From Poindextera sp965277425 (GTDB lineage Bacteria > Pseudomonadota > Alphaproteobacteria > Caulobacterales > Caulobacteraceae), in contig CBDICR010000007.1 of the NCBI GenBank assembly GCA_965277425.1, forward strand, positions 1,302,001 to 1,366,000: a stretch of 64,000 nucleotides of DNA, given 5' to 3'. The notes under the pieces are model-generated. The model had not been told where the DNA came from, did no database searches, and saw only the letters and a list, made by a program, of their open reading frames with translations. Below, piece by piece: positions 27,493-36,839 of the stretch (position 1 is the stretch's first letter; the number at the start of each line of letters is the position of its first letter). A program made the position numbers and the translations under genes.

Positions 27493-29394
27493 ATGATCAG
27501 GATATTTGCATCAACATCTCTGCTTGCCGTCGCGCTCGCCACATCGGCGGTCGCTCAGGCCAACCCGCCCCAGGGCGAGGCAAACGGCGCCGACGGGGTC
27601 GTCACCGTCACCGCGACGCGTATTCCAACGCCGAAAATCGCGGTCGCCAGCAGCGTCACCGTCATCACCGCCGTCGATATCGCCGCCAAGCAGGAACAGA
27701 CCCTGCCGGATGTCTTGAAGGATTCGCCGGGCCTGAACGTCGTGCAGACAGGCGGCCCGGGCGGCCAGACCTCGGTCTTCATGCGCGGGACCGACTCCAA
27801 CCACGTCAAGGTGCTGGTCGACGGCATCGACGTCAGCGATCCCAGCAGCCCAAACGATGCGTTCGACTTCGGCCAATTCCTCACGCCGGACATCGCGCGC
27901 GTCGAGGTTCTGCGCGGCCCGCAAAGCGGCCTCTACGGCTCCGACGCCATCGGCGGCGTCATCAGCATCACGACCAAGAGCGGCGATGGGCCCGCTCAAG
28001 TGACGGGCGGCCTGGAAGGCGGCTCGTTCGGCACGTTCAATCAGAACGCCGGCGTCTCGGGCTCGACCGGGCCGTTCCATTACGCGGCGGACATCGAACA
28101 CGTCCAGTCGACCGCGACGCCGGTCACGCCGCTCGACCTTCTTGCGCCGGGCGAAAAACGCAATGACGACAGCTACGACAACATCACCGCATCGACGAAG
28201 CTCGGCTACGACGTCACAGACACTTTCGACCTGGGCCTGGTCGCCCGCTATACCAATACGAACCTGCGCCTTACCGGCGACGACAATGTGCTCGTGGGGT
28301 TTCCCGATCCCATACGGAGTCAAAACGATACGCTGCAATACTATACGCGCGGCTTCGGCCACCTTTCCTTGTTCGATGGCCAGTTCGAACAGACGGCGGG
28401 CCTAGCCTATGGCAGCATTCAATCGGCCGACCTCACGCCGGACGAACCCAACAGCTATTATGCCGGCGATCGGATCAAGCTGGACTGGCAAGGGGACATC
28501 AAGGTCACGCCGGGCGAAACGCTGGTGCTTGGCGCCGAACACCAGCGCGACGCGATAAGCCAGCCGGTTTCCGCGAGCACGAGCATCAGTTCGGGCTATG
28601 CGGAATTGCAGTCGAACCCGTTCGAAAACTTCAACGATGCGATCAGCGTTCGCTATGACGCCAACGACCGCTTCGGCGGCGCCTTCACCTATCGGATCGC
28701 GCCGACCTACTTCATCGCCGCCACCGGAACCAAGCTCGAAGCCAGCGTCGGAACCGGGTTCAAAGCCCCGAGCCTCAGCGAAATGTTCGAGACCTATCCG
28801 GCTTTCGGCTTCTTCGGCAATCCGAACCTGAAGCCGGAAAACAGCACCGGCTATGACGCGGGCTTCGAGCAGTTCCTCCTCGAAAATCGGCTGCAATTCG
28901 GCGCCACCTATTACTATAACAGCATCAGAAACCTGATCGACGACAACGCGACCTTTACCTCCTACATCAACATAGGTCGCGCCCACACCGACGGCGTCGA
29001 AAGCTTCGTTTCCTACTCACCGATCCGCGCGCTGAGCTTGCGGCTGGACTACACCTATACCGAGGCCAAGGACGATATCCTGCATGAAGAGCTGCTGCTT
29101 CGACCGCGAAACAAGTGGAATTTCGACGCAAGATGGCAGGCCACGGACACGCTATCGCTCGACGCCAATCTCGTCTCGATCAGCTCGTTCGTAGACGGAA
29201 ATCGCGAGTTCACGATTCCCCGGCTGAACGCGCCCGGCTATACGACGCTGGACCTGGCGGCCAATTACGCCCTCAACAGCCGCCTCACGCTCTATGGCCG
29301 GATCACCAATCTCTTCGACGAGCACGATCAGGACCCGGACGGTTTTCTGCGCCCCGGCCGCGGCCTCTATGTCGGCCTAACAGGCCATTTCTGA
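27493..29394 (+). CDS. btuB: BtuB-type vitamin B12 outer-membrane receptor
   Basis: 633-aa TonB-dependent receptor. It has a signal peptide ending AVAQA, a TonB-box-like GVVTVTATRIPTP, and a plug with LPDVLKDSPGLNVVQTGGPGGQTSVFMRGTDSNHVKVLVDGIDVSDPS, which is the BtuB pattern. The barrel ends in GLYVGLTGHF with a terminal F. The length is right for BtuB. It follows a cobalamin riboswitch and is divergent from cobQ, which supports cobalamin or cobinamide uptake. It needs ExbB-ExbD-TonB for energy. Confidence 0.93.
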   Translation: MIRIFASTSLLAVALATSAVAQANPPQGEANGADGVVTVTATRIPTPKIAVASSVTVITAVDIAAKQEQTLPDVLKDSPGLNVVQTGGPGGQTSVFMRGTDSNHVKVLVDGIDVSDPSSPNDAFDFGQFLTPDIARVEVLRGPQSGLYGSDAIGGVISITTKSGDGPAQVTGGLEGGSFGTFNQNAGVSGSTGPFHYAADIEHVQSTATPVTPLDLLAPGEKRNDDSYDNITASTKLGYDVTDTFDLGLVARYTNTNLRLTGDDNVLVGFPDPIRSQNDTLQYYTRGFGHLSLFDGQFEQTAGLAYGSIQSADLTPDEPNSYYAGDRIKLDWQGDIKVTPGETLVLGAEHQRDAISQPVSASTSISSGYAELQSNPFENFNDAISVRYDANDRFGGAFTYRIAPTYFIAATGTKLEASVGTGFKAPSLSEMFETYPAFGFFGNPNLKPENSTGYDAGFEQFLLENRLQFGATYYYNSIRNLIDDNATFTSYINIGRAHTDGVESFVSYSPIRALSLRLDYTYTEAKDDILHEELLLRPRNKWNFDARWQATDTLSLDANLVSISSFVDGNREFTIPRLNAPGYTTLDLAANYALNSRLTLYGRITNLFDEHDQDPDGFLRPGRGLYVGLTGHF

Positions 29395-29551
29395 TGACGC
29401 GGGCGGTGGCAGGCGACCCGAAACAGCTGATGCGGCGCAAGCTGATCGAGCCTAAAGGTTGCATCGGCGGACCCGATCAAGATCAACGGCGAGCGGCGCG
29501 GCGTCCGCGAGCCGCCAGCGCCGCTGACGGGCGATAGATAGGGCTGAAGGC

Positions 29552-30241
29552 ATGCGATCGGCGAGCGAAGACGGGCCGGGAATCGAACCCGGCCCCCGAA
29601 GCGCTGACCCGACTGGGCCGTTGCGGATCTCCTATATTCGCCATGGCGAGACCGAATGGTCGCTCTCGGGCCAACACACCGGGCGAACGGATATTCCCTT
29701 GACCGCGCACGGCGAGGACTGCGCGCGCGACCTCAAACCCTGGCTTGAGGGGGTCCGGTTCGCCCAGGTGCTGACCAGCCCGCGCCAGCGGGCGCGGCGG
29801 ACCTGCGAGCTGGCGGGGTTGGGGCGGCTGGCGCAGGTCGAACCGGACCTGTCCGAATGGGACTACGGCGACTATGAAGGCCTGCGTTCGGCCGACATCC
29901 TTGAAGGCCGCCCGGACTGGACCCTGTTTCGGGATGGCTGTCCGCACGGGGAGACGCCCGCGCAGGTCGCCGATCGGGCCGACCGGCTCATCGAGCGCCT
30001 CAGTGGTTTGAAGGGCGACGTCGCCCTCTTTTCCCATGGCCATTTCGGCAGCGTCCTGGCCGCGAGATGGATCGGGCTGCCGGTGATCGAGGGGCGCCAC
30101 TTCGCGCTTGGCCCGGCGTCGTTGAGCCGTCTCGCCCACAGCGCCCACCATGCCGAGGTGCGGGTCCTCGACCTTTGGAACGCGGCGCCGGATCGGCCGC
30201 CTGTGGTGGACACGAGCCGAATCGACGTGTCCGGTCGCTGA
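29552..30241 (+). CDS. Histidine phosphatase family protein
   Basis: 229-aa phosphatase with the catalytic ISYIRHGETEWSLSGQHTGRTDIPLTAHGE signature and a second histidine in VALFSHGHFGSVLAARWIG. The wording around the first motif is close to sugar-bisphosphatases such as Shb17. Its place after btuB and cobQ allows a role as CobC-type alpha-ribazole phosphatase, which I cannot confirm. The first 25 residues are not conserved, so the true start may be later. Confidence 0.85.
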   Translation: MRSASEDGPGIEPGPRSADPTGPLRISYIRHGETEWSLSGQHTGRTDIPLTAHGEDCARDLKPWLEGVRFAQVLTSPRQRARRTCELAGLGRLAQVEPDLSEWDYGDYEGLRSADILEGRPDWTLFRDGCPHGETPAQVADRADRLIERLSGLKGDVALFSHGHFGSVLAARWIGLPVIEGRHFALGPASLSRLAHSAHHAEVRVLDLWNAAPDRPPVVDTSRIDVSGR

Positions 30242-30509
30242 CCTGCCGACGTCGGCGGCCTGCGACACTCAAGCCCAGCCGGCATCGATCTCCACGGTTG
30301 CAGAAACCGCGCCATGAGATAACACCTTCCGGTGAACCTGGGGTTTTGGGGGAGCCTGAGCGTGTCAAGCCCGTCGCGAATGCAACCGGCCGTTCTGCGG
30401 CCATGACCGGCTTTGCCGCTCCGCTCGCAAGAGCATCGGCGGCCAATCGCCCGCGGCGCCTCCAAGGATGCCCGGTTTCAATACAGTGTCACCTTTGGAG
30501 ATAGGTTCG

Positions 30510-30791
30510 ATGAAGTTCGTGTTCGCCGCGACCCTGTCGCTGGCCCTTTCGGCGGGCGCCGCCCTGGCTCAACCATCGCCGCCGCCCGCGGCGGCGTCCG
30601 CGCCCGCGGTCAGCGACAAGCCCAAACACGGCAGCCTCGACGAGGTGATCTGCCGTCGCCCGGAGGTCACCGGCTCGATGATGGCCAAGCCCGTATGCAT
30701 GACGCGGCGCGACTGGCGGGACGCCGAGGGGACCGATGCGCAGGCCGACACGGTGCTGCTGCACCGGCAGCCGCTGCAACCCGACAATTGA
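30510..30791 (+). CDS. Small exported protein, cysteine-containing
   Basis: 93-aa protein. A signal peptide (MKFVFAATLSLALSAGAALAQ) is followed by a proline/alanine stretch, then LDEVICRRPEVTGSMMAKPVCMTRRDW. The C...VTGS....VCMTR..W pattern recurs in short exported alphaproteobacterial proteins of unknown function. The two cysteines probably form a disulfide. TTTGGAG lies upstream of the ATG. Confidence 0.75.
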   Translation: MKFVFAATLSLALSAGAALAQPSPPPAAASAPAVSDKPKHGSLDEVICRRPEVTGSMMAKPVCMTRRDWRDAEGTDAQADTVLLHRQPLQPDN

Positions 30792-30845
30792 AATCCTGCT
30801 CTTCCTGAGCGACGCCGGACAAGCGCGCGTCGTGCGAAACAAAAA

Positions 30846-30867
30846 GGCCCGCGCCGAGGCGCGGGCC
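30846..30867 (-). terminator. Intrinsic terminator of the porin gene
   Basis: On the minus strand GGCCCGCGCC pairs with GGCGCGGGCC and is followed by TTTTT and GTTT. It lies 24 bp after the porin stop codon. The small exported-protein gene converges on it, but on that strand no T-run follows. Confidence 0.85.
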
Positions 30868-30890
30868 CTTCGCTCGAACTGGACGTTCGA

Positions 30891-32675
30891 TCAGAACGGA
30901 TAGTAGCGGAAGCTGGTGAAGACCATGTCGTCCGACGTCCTCGGCGCGAGCGAGCCGGGCACGCCGGCGGCGTTCTCGCCGGCGAAGGCCTGAAGTTCGG
31001 TGTGCGAGAACTGAAGCCCGACCCGGACATAGCCGAAGCGGCCGCTATAGAGCTTGTCCCAGAAGCCGCCGGTGATCTGATAGACCGATCGGATATTGCC
31101 GGTGCAGGTCAGGGCCGTGCCGCCGGTCGGCACCTCCGCCAGACAGCCGGCATTGACGTAGCCCGGATTTCCATAGCCGAAGAACTTGCCGCCGGCGTTG
31201 AAGGCCCGGGCGGATTCCGATTCCTGGCCGCCGAAGAGGTAGACGTCCAGGGCCGGCGTGGCGTGCAGGGTCGCGCCGCCCAGGAACATGGTCTCGGGGA
31301 TCGGGGCGACCTTGCCGTCCGGCATCAGCGTCGCATCGGGCAGGCCCGAGGTGCCATAGCGGCCGATGCCCTTGCCGGTCAGGACCGAGCCCTGGATGTC
31401 CAGCAGTTTCGGCACCACGTTCACCAGCGCGCCGGCCCCGACGCCACCGCCGCTGGCGTCGGCGTTCTGGACGCCCGTGGCGTAACCGAAGGTGTTGGTC
31501 CCGATGTTGATGCGGTCGTAATAGTCGCGGTACAGGCCGAACACTTCCAGGTGGACCGGGCGCGCGCCGCCGATATTGGGCTCGACCACCAGCTTGCCGA
31601 TCACGTCCGGCACGTGGTTGAGCGAGAAGGTGTCGATATTGGCGAACAAGCTCGAGGCGGCCAGGCCGGTCGGCCCAGCGGGGCTCGCGGAGGTCACCAG
31701 CGAACTGCCGGCCGCGCCGTCGAGCGCGGTCACCCCAGCCGCCGGCGAGCCGGTGAAGGTGGTCTGCGGATTTTCGAGCGAAACCGCCAGCCAGACCTGC
31801 TTGTCGGCGAAGTCCTTGGTCAGGCGAATCTGCGGCTGCCGGGTCCAGACGAAGCCCGGGACGTACTGCGCGTCGATGGATGGCGGCAGGACTTCGTTGC
31901 GCGGCGTGATGCCCTTGGAGTTCAGCGTCGCCAGCGACCAGCTCTGCCCGGCGAGGAAGTGCAGGCCGTAATCGGCCCAGTCGACCGTGCCGTAAACGTT
32001 GCGGATGCGCAGGTTGAACGAGTTGCTCTCGTTCGAATTGGCCGTCTGCGCGCCGCCAAGGAAGTCGCTCTCGACGTAGAAGGCCGCCTGGGTGGTCTGG
32101 TTGATATTACCTTGAACGAGCAAGGACAGCCGGCTCTGGCGGGCGGAGCCGCGCAGTTCCTGGGTGTGGCTGACTGCGTTGTTGGCGAAGGGGATCTTGG
32201 AGAAGTTCGGTGACCCGACGTCCGAATCCAGATTGCGCGTGCGATAGATGCCCGCGGCTTCGAGAAAGCCGCCCGGCGTCAGGGTCACGCCCTTGTAATA
32301 GATGTTGTCGGTGTTCGGCTTGTTCGCCGCGACCGCGGTCTGAACCTCGCCGGGAATGGTCTGGATCTGCGACTGCAGCTCTGTGCGGGTCGCCTGGGCG
32401 TCGGCCTCGGCGGAGTCCGCCTTGGCTTCCGCCGCCTGGGCGCGGGCCTCGTCCGCCTGGCGGGCGGCGGCCTCGTCATTGAGCCGGTTCTCGAGCGTGC
32501 TCACCGCGGCGGTCAGGCTGTCGATCTTTTCCTGCGTCGCCGAGCCATCCGCGTCAGCGCCGGCCGCGGCCTTGTGGTGATGATGCTTGGGCGCAGCCTG
32601 GGCGCTCGCGACAAGTCCACCGGCGAGCAACACGCCAACAGCCGCGCCACAAAGTAGCGCGCTCTTCTTCTGCAT
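30891..32675 (-). CDS. DcaP-like trimeric porin with N-terminal coiled coil
   Basis: 594-aa outer-membrane protein. The ATG at 32675 starts a signal peptide ending SAQA. Next come PKHHHHKAAA and about 75 residues of alanine-rich heptads (TAAVSTLENRLNDEAAARQADEARAQAAEAKADSAEA), a coiled coil that would trimerise. The barrel begins with YYKGVTLTPGGFLEAAGIYRTRN, a DcaP-family pattern, and ends with FTSFRYYPF. The family lets in small carboxylates, amides or aromatics. The longer upstream reading adds about 98 residues with no signal peptide and is rejected. Confidence 0.87.
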   Translation of the reverse strand: MQKKSALLCGAAVGVLLAGGLVASAQAAPKHHHHKAAAGADADGSATQEKIDSLTAAVSTLENRLNDEAAARQADEARAQAAEAKADSAEADAQATRTELQSQIQTIPGEVQTAVAANKPNTDNIYYKGVTLTPGGFLEAAGIYRTRNLDSDVGSPNFSKIPFANNAVSHTQELRGSARQSRLSLLVQGNINQTTQAAFYVESDFLGGAQTANSNESNSFNLRIRNVYGTVDWADYGLHFLAGQSWSLATLNSKGITPRNEVLPPSIDAQYVPGFVWTRQPQIRLTKDFADKQVWLAVSLENPQTTFTGSPAAGVTALDGAAGSSLVTSASPAGPTGLAASSLFANIDTFSLNHVPDVIGKLVVEPNIGGARPVHLEVFGLYRDYYDRINIGTNTFGYATGVQNADASGGGVGAGALVNVVPKLLDIQGSVLTGKGIGRYGTSGLPDATLMPDGKVAPIPETMFLGGATLHATPALDVYLFGGQESESARAFNAGGKFFGYGNPGYVNAGCLAEVPTGGTALTCTGNIRSVYQITGGFWDKLYSGRFGYVRVGLQFSHTELQAFAGENAAGVPGSLAPRTSDDMVFTSFRYYPF

Positions 32676-33159
32676 AGGTCCGATCCTTATTCCCCAACCC
32701 CGACCGAAGTCGATCAGGCCGGACCCGCTTAGCCGCGCCGCATGACGGTCTCGCAACCGATTGAAGACAGTTTTGTGTAGGCGGCGATCAGTCTTTTGCT
32801 GTTGCACAAAGTCCACAAGACAATAGTACGTATACGGATTTATTATCGAAACTTGCGTTTGCTGGGTCGATCGCCGAACCGTCTCGCGCATTCGAATCGC
32901 CCGGACGATCGAGCCGTGGCCCCACGGCGGGATGAATCGCCACCGGCCGTAGAGGCCGCTCGGAGCCAACCCGGCATTCCGCTCCGGTCGTCGAGGCGCA
33001 CGGGCTGGCTGACAGCGCGGGCTGACCGCGAAAACAACCTATGGTATCTGGCTCGTCGGCCGACACGGGTGGAAATTATCGCGCGGGTTGACCGAATTGC
33101 GACGCCATCGCTCGATGTCCGATTGGCCGAACAAGCACAGCGTGTCCCAGGGGGAAAGT
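32676..33159. promoter_or_regulatory. Divergent intergenic region, AT-rich core
   Basis: This 484-bp gap lies between the divergent porin and TPR/TonB-C genes. Bases about 32790-32870 are distinctly AT-rich and include GTACGTATAC and TTATTATCG, so the porin promoter is probably there. No operator with two good arms was found beyond the short TACGTA palindrome. The open frames in the remainder look non-coding. Confidence 0.45.
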
Positions 33160-35160
33160 GTGGGAAACGGAAGATGGGTGATGCTATTGGCGCTCACGCT
33201 GGCAAGTTTGGCTGGTGCGGCCGAGGCGGATGCTCCAGCCGCAGCGGTCTCGTCCCCAGCGCAGGGCCGGCAAGCGATTTACAATCAGGCGCAGGCGGCT
33301 TTCGACGCCGGCGATTGGGACAAGGCGATCACCGGCTTCGACGATGTGCTGGCCAAAGCGCCGCGCAATGGTCGCCCGGAAGCCATCATCAGAAGCCGGC
33401 TTGCCGAAGCTCTGTTGAATACGGGGCGCATCGATGAGGCCCAGACACAAGCCACGCGCGCCGTGGAAGCGCTTCGGGGGGCCTCCTCCGGCCCGGACGC
33501 TGATCTCGCCAGCGCCTATCTGACACTTGGGGACGTTCTGCGGGCCAATCTTTCCGACGACGCCGCCATCCAGGCCTATGAGCAGGCTCAGGTATCGGCG
33601 GCCGGCGAAGCGGCGAGCGACGCGTCCCTGCAAGCCGCGATCGGCGTCATCCAGAGCGCCATGGTGACACATCCCGACCTCGCCGTTTCGACGGCGGACG
33701 GCCTCATTTCCAGCAAGAGCTTTGCAGCCTACCCGCGCGACCTGCAGGCGCAAATTCTCTCATTGCGGGCCAGGGCCGAGCTCAACCATGGCGATGCGCG
33801 GGGCGCGCAGGTTTTCATCGACAGAGCGGTCAAGCTCAGTGGGCCCGTGGCGGCTGGCAAGGTCACCATGGCCCAGGTTATCGTCCGCTCGGACGCAGCG
33901 CTCATCTATGCAAGGCTGAATGACGACGCGACGACCCGCGAATTTCTCGCCTATTCGGGCTCCGGCCGTCTGCCGACCAAGTATTGGCTTTCGGGCGCGG
34001 ATATCGAGGCGCCGGTCTGCGGGCCGGAAATGGCGCCCGAAGATACGGCCGTCGTGGAGTTCGCCATCGGCGCCGATGGACGAACCCTGAGTGCGGCGCC
34101 GGTCTATTCCAGCCGCCCGGGCCAGACGGGCGTCGAATTCGCCCGCGCCGTCAGGGAATGGCGATGGCGGCCGGAGGCGGTCGCCAAGCTGGACGCGTTT
34201 TGGCGCTCGGCCATGCGGTTCCAGCTTCGCTGCGCAACGCGACCGCCGCCGTTGGGGTTGAACGATCCGTTCTACGATGCGACGCGCAAATGGCTGCTGA
34301 GCAAGGGCGTCAGCGACAATCTTCGAGACCTGGCGCCAGAAGCTGGCGACATCGCGTCCGCGCCGGCTGAAGAACCGGAGAGCCTTTCCAACATCCCCAT
34401 TCTTTTTCGCCGCCTGCCGTTGGATGACGCCAGCCGCCTCGCCGCGGACGCCGCCAAGCTGAATGCGTTGCTGATCCAGGCTGGAGCGCCCGTTGAGGCG
34501 CGCGCCGTCGTCGCTTCACTCTCGGCGAGAACCGCTTCGATGTCCCTGCGTGGGGACGCGGCCGGCCGTGCGCGCATCCTCGCGGACCTCATTCCCACCT
34601 TTGACGCCTTGGCCGGCGGCGAGCATTCCGCCGCGTGGCTGCGTGTGGAACTGGCCGTCGCGCTGGAGACCAGCGGGGACTTCGCCCAGGCCTCGAAGCC
34701 GTTGGAGACCGTCGTGGCGCTGCCTCCAGAGGTACTGGCCTCGGATGACCCAATCCGAAGCGTGGCGATCCTTCATCTATCCCTATTGGATCGAAGGGCT
34801 GGCAACCCGGCAGGCGCTCTGGCGCGGCTCAACGGCGCCGGGCTGACGGAGCAGAAGTGCGATCTGCTCGACGTGCGCCCGGTCCCAACCAATCGTTCGG
34901 TCAGCGCTGACGAATTCCCGGCCGAGGCGCAGAAATGGGGATTTGAGGGGTTCGTCCGCGCCGGATTCGATATTGCGGCAGACGGCTCGGTGAAACAGGT
35001 CCGCGCCCTTATCTCCTATCCGCCGTTTGTATTTGGCGACGCCACCGAAAAGGTTCTGGCGCGATTCCGCTATCTGCCGCCCACCCTCGGCGACACCTCG
35101 CTGGGCTGCACGGGACAGACACTCACGGTCAATTATGTCCTGCCGGGGATTGGCCGCTGA
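33160..35160 (+). CDS. TPR protein with two TonB-C-like domains
   Basis: 666-aa exported protein. I prefer the GTG at 33160: GGGG lies just before it and it yields a proper signal peptide (GNGRWVMLLALTLASLAGAAEA). Residues about 30-215 are TPR-like helical pairs (AIYNQAQAAFDAGDWDKAITGFDDVLAKAP). Then AVVEFAIGADGRTLSAAPVYSSRPG...REWRWRPEA resembles a TonB C-terminal domain. A second TPR-like region follows, and a second TonB-C-like end: GFVRAGFDIAADGSVKQVRALISYPP...LARFRYLPP. It lacks the N-terminal anchor and proline spacer of true TonB, so it may bind rather than energise receptors. An upstream ATG at 33115 is also possible. Confidence 0.72.
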   Translation: MGNGRWVMLLALTLASLAGAAEADAPAAAVSSPAQGRQAIYNQAQAAFDAGDWDKAITGFDDVLAKAPRNGRPEAIIRSRLAEALLNTGRIDEAQTQATRAVEALRGASSGPDADLASAYLTLGDVLRANLSDDAAIQAYEQAQVSAAGEAASDASLQAAIGVIQSAMVTHPDLAVSTADGLISSKSFAAYPRDLQAQILSLRARAELNHGDARGAQVFIDRAVKLSGPVAAGKVTMAQVIVRSDAALIYARLNDDATTREFLAYSGSGRLPTKYWLSGADIEAPVCGPEMAPEDTAVVEFAIGADGRTLSAAPVYSSRPGQTGVEFARAVREWRWRPEAVAKLDAFWRSAMRFQLRCATRPPPLGLNDPFYDATRKWLLSKGVSDNLRDLAPEAGDIASAPAEEPESLSNIPILFRRLPLDDASRLAADAAKLNALLIQAGAPVEARAVVASLSARTASMSLRGDAAGRARILADLIPTFDALAGGEHSAAWLRVELAVALETSGDFAQASKPLETVVALPPEVLASDDPIRSVAILHLSLLDRRAGNPAGALARLNGAGLTEQKCDLLDVRPVPTNRSVSADEFPAEAQKWGFEGFVRAGFDIAADGSVKQVRALISYPPFVFGDATEKVLARFRYLPPTLGDTSLGCTGQTLTVNYVLPGIGR

Positions 35161-35308
35161 CCGGCGTCGCCGCGGGCTGTGCTGGTCGCATGGGACGCCG
35201 CGCATGAAGCGCTGCGCCATCCTGCATCTGCGTCCCAATCTCCGCAAAGGTGACGCGCGATACCGACGCCGCTATTCTGCCGGCAAGTGAGTGGGAGTTC
35301 GCAAAACC

Positions 35309-35830
35309 ATGCCGCGCCGCGCCGTCCTTGTCGTCCTGTCCGCCCTGACGCTCGCCGCCTGCAGCACGATGGGCTCAGGGCCCGGCTATTATCCGCCGCC
35401 GCCCGCGCCGCCGATGGCGCCGCCGCCGCCGCCCCCGCCTCCGGGCGCGATCGAGGGCCACGGCGCCTTCCGGCTGGCGGGCGGACGCGCAAGCTGCGCC
35501 GGCTTCTCGGTGGCCCTGATGCCGGACACGCCGCGCTATCATCGCCGCGTCGAGGCGCTCTATGGCTCCGTCGGCAGGGCGATGGAGCCGGTGAGCGAGG
35601 TCAAGGCGCGCTCGGCCAGGCTGCCGGCCAGCCCGGACACCGCGCCGATCGCCTCCGCCTCCTGCGACGCCCACGGCGCGTTCACTTTTCCGAACCTGGT
35701 TTCCGATCGCTATTTCCTAATCGCGCACGTCAAGGTCAGGCCGGCCCAGGTCGGCCATGACGACTATGTCGTTCTGCAGCCGGTCGGCGTGGAGCCTGGC
35801 CAGACCACGGTGGTCTCGCTGGCGCCGTGA
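35309..35830 (+). CDS. Proline-rich lipoprotein, function unknown
   Basis: 173-aa protein with a lipoprotein signal: MPRRAVLVVLSALTLAACSTM, where LAAC is the lipobox. A Tyr/Pro-rich spacer (residues about 28-46) separates the lipid anchor from a folded domain of about 125 residues. That domain has ASCDAHGAFTFPNLVSDRYFLIAHV, which resembles the carboxypeptidase-regulatory-like beta-sandwich. Two cysteines may pair. Its stop codon overlaps the start of arfB, so the two are translationally coupled. Confidence 0.75.
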   Translation: MPRRAVLVVLSALTLAACSTMGSGPGYYPPPPAPPMAPPPPPPPPGAIEGHGAFRLAGGRASCAGFSVALMPDTPRYHRRVEALYGSVGRAMEPVSEVKARSARLPASPDTAPIASASCDAHGAFTFPNLVSDRYFLIAHVKVRPAQVGHDDYVVLQPVGVEPGQTTVVSLAP

Positions 35831-36249
35831 TCGCGGTCACCGACGCCATCGCGATCGACGAGCGCGAGCTGGAGGAGCGGTTCATCCTGGCCTCGGGGCC
35901 CGGCGGCCAGCACGTCAACAAGACCTCCAGCGCCGTGCAGCTTCGCTTCGATGCGCGCGGCTCGCCCAGCCTGCCGAACGACGTCAGCGCGCGGCTGCAG
36001 CGGCTGGCGGGAAGCCGATTGACCGGCGAGGGCGTCATCATCATCACCGCGGCCCGCTTTTCGAGCCAGGAGCGCAACCGCGCCGATGCGCGCGAACGCC
36101 TGGTCGAGCTCATCCAGCGCGCGGCGGTGCGGCCGGTGAAGCGCCGCGCCACCAAGCCAACCGCGGCGGTGAAGCGCAAGCGGGTCGACGCCAAGACGCG
36201 GCGTGGGGAAATCAAGAGCCGGCGCGGCAGACCGGGCGCCGACGACTAG
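35827..36249 (+). CDS. arfB: Peptidyl-tRNA hydrolase ArfB (YaeJ), ribosome rescue
   Basis: 140-aa release-factor-like protein that frees stalled ribosomes on truncated mRNA. The catalytic GGQ loop is in ASGPGGQHVNKTSSAVQLRF, and the basic tail (VKRRATKPTAAVKRKRVDAKTRRGEIKSRRGR) fits the one that enters the empty mRNA channel. The length is normal. It starts with GTG at 35827, overlapping the TGA of the lipoprotein gene by four bases. Confidence 0.95.
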   Translation: MIAVTDAIAIDERELEERFILASGPGGQHVNKTSSAVQLRFDARGSPSLPNDVSARLQRLAGSRLTGEGVIIITAARFSSQERNRADARERLVELIQRAAVRPVKRRATKPTAAVKRKRVDAKTRRGEIKSRRGRPGADD

Positions 36250-36313
36250 CCATTGGGCCGCCTCGCCTTTAGCGTCGCGACGCCGGGATCGGCGCTTTTG
36301 AAAGGGCTTTGTT

Positions 36314-36796
36314 ATGCGGATAGCTGTTTTGACCCTGGCGGCCGCGACGGTGGCGCTGGCCAGTTGCGGGCAGAATGCATCGCAATCGGACCAGGCGGCG
36401 CCCGCCCCGCCGGTCCTGCCGACGCCGGATCAGGCCAAGACCCTGGTGGCCGCCCTGCCTGCCCCGTTCAGCGGCGGCGACATCGTCAACGGCAAGGCCA
36501 GGTTCACCCAGTGCGCCGCCTGCCACACCACCGCCGAGGGCGGCCCGAACCTGACCGGGCCGAACCTCTACGGCATCTTCAGCCGCAAGGCCGGAACCCA
36601 CGCAGGCTTCGCCTATTCCGACGGGCTGAAGGCGGCGGGATGGACCTGGGACGCCGCGCGCATCGACACCTGGATCACCGACCCGCGCGCGGTGCTGCCG
36701 GGGACCAAGATGTCCTTCGTCGGCCTGAAGGACCCGAAGGACCGCATCGACGTGATCGCCTACCTGAAGACGGTGACGAGCCCGCTGCCGAACTAA
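36314..36796 (+). CDS. Class I cytochrome c, membrane-anchored lipoprotein
   Basis: 160-aa protein. MRIAVLTLAAATVALASC ends in a lipobox-like LASC. The heme attachment motif is CAACH, in GKARFTQCAACHTTAEGGPNLTGPNLYGI, and the axial methionine is in PGTKMSFVGLKDPKDRIDVIAYLK. This is the cytochrome c2/c550-type domain, here tethered to the periplasmic face. It would carry electrons to a terminal oxidase or from a dehydrogenase. A remnant of an alcohol dehydrogenase lies just downstream. Confidence 0.92.
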   Translation: MRIAVLTLAAATVALASCGQNASQSDQAAPAPPVLPTPDQAKTLVAALPAPFSGGDIVNGKARFTQCAACHTTAEGGPNLTGPNLYGIFSRKAGTHAGFAYSDGLKAAGWTWDAARIDTWITDPRAVLPGTKMSFVGLKDPKDRIDVIAYLKTVTSPLPN

Positions 36797-36839
36797 GCAG
36801 AGATTCACGGCTTTCCCAACGGATGTCGAGCGGTATTAG

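Noticed and set aside
32676..32969. 98-residue N-terminal extension of the porin
   Set aside because: It contains no signal peptide, whereas a perfect one begins at 32675.
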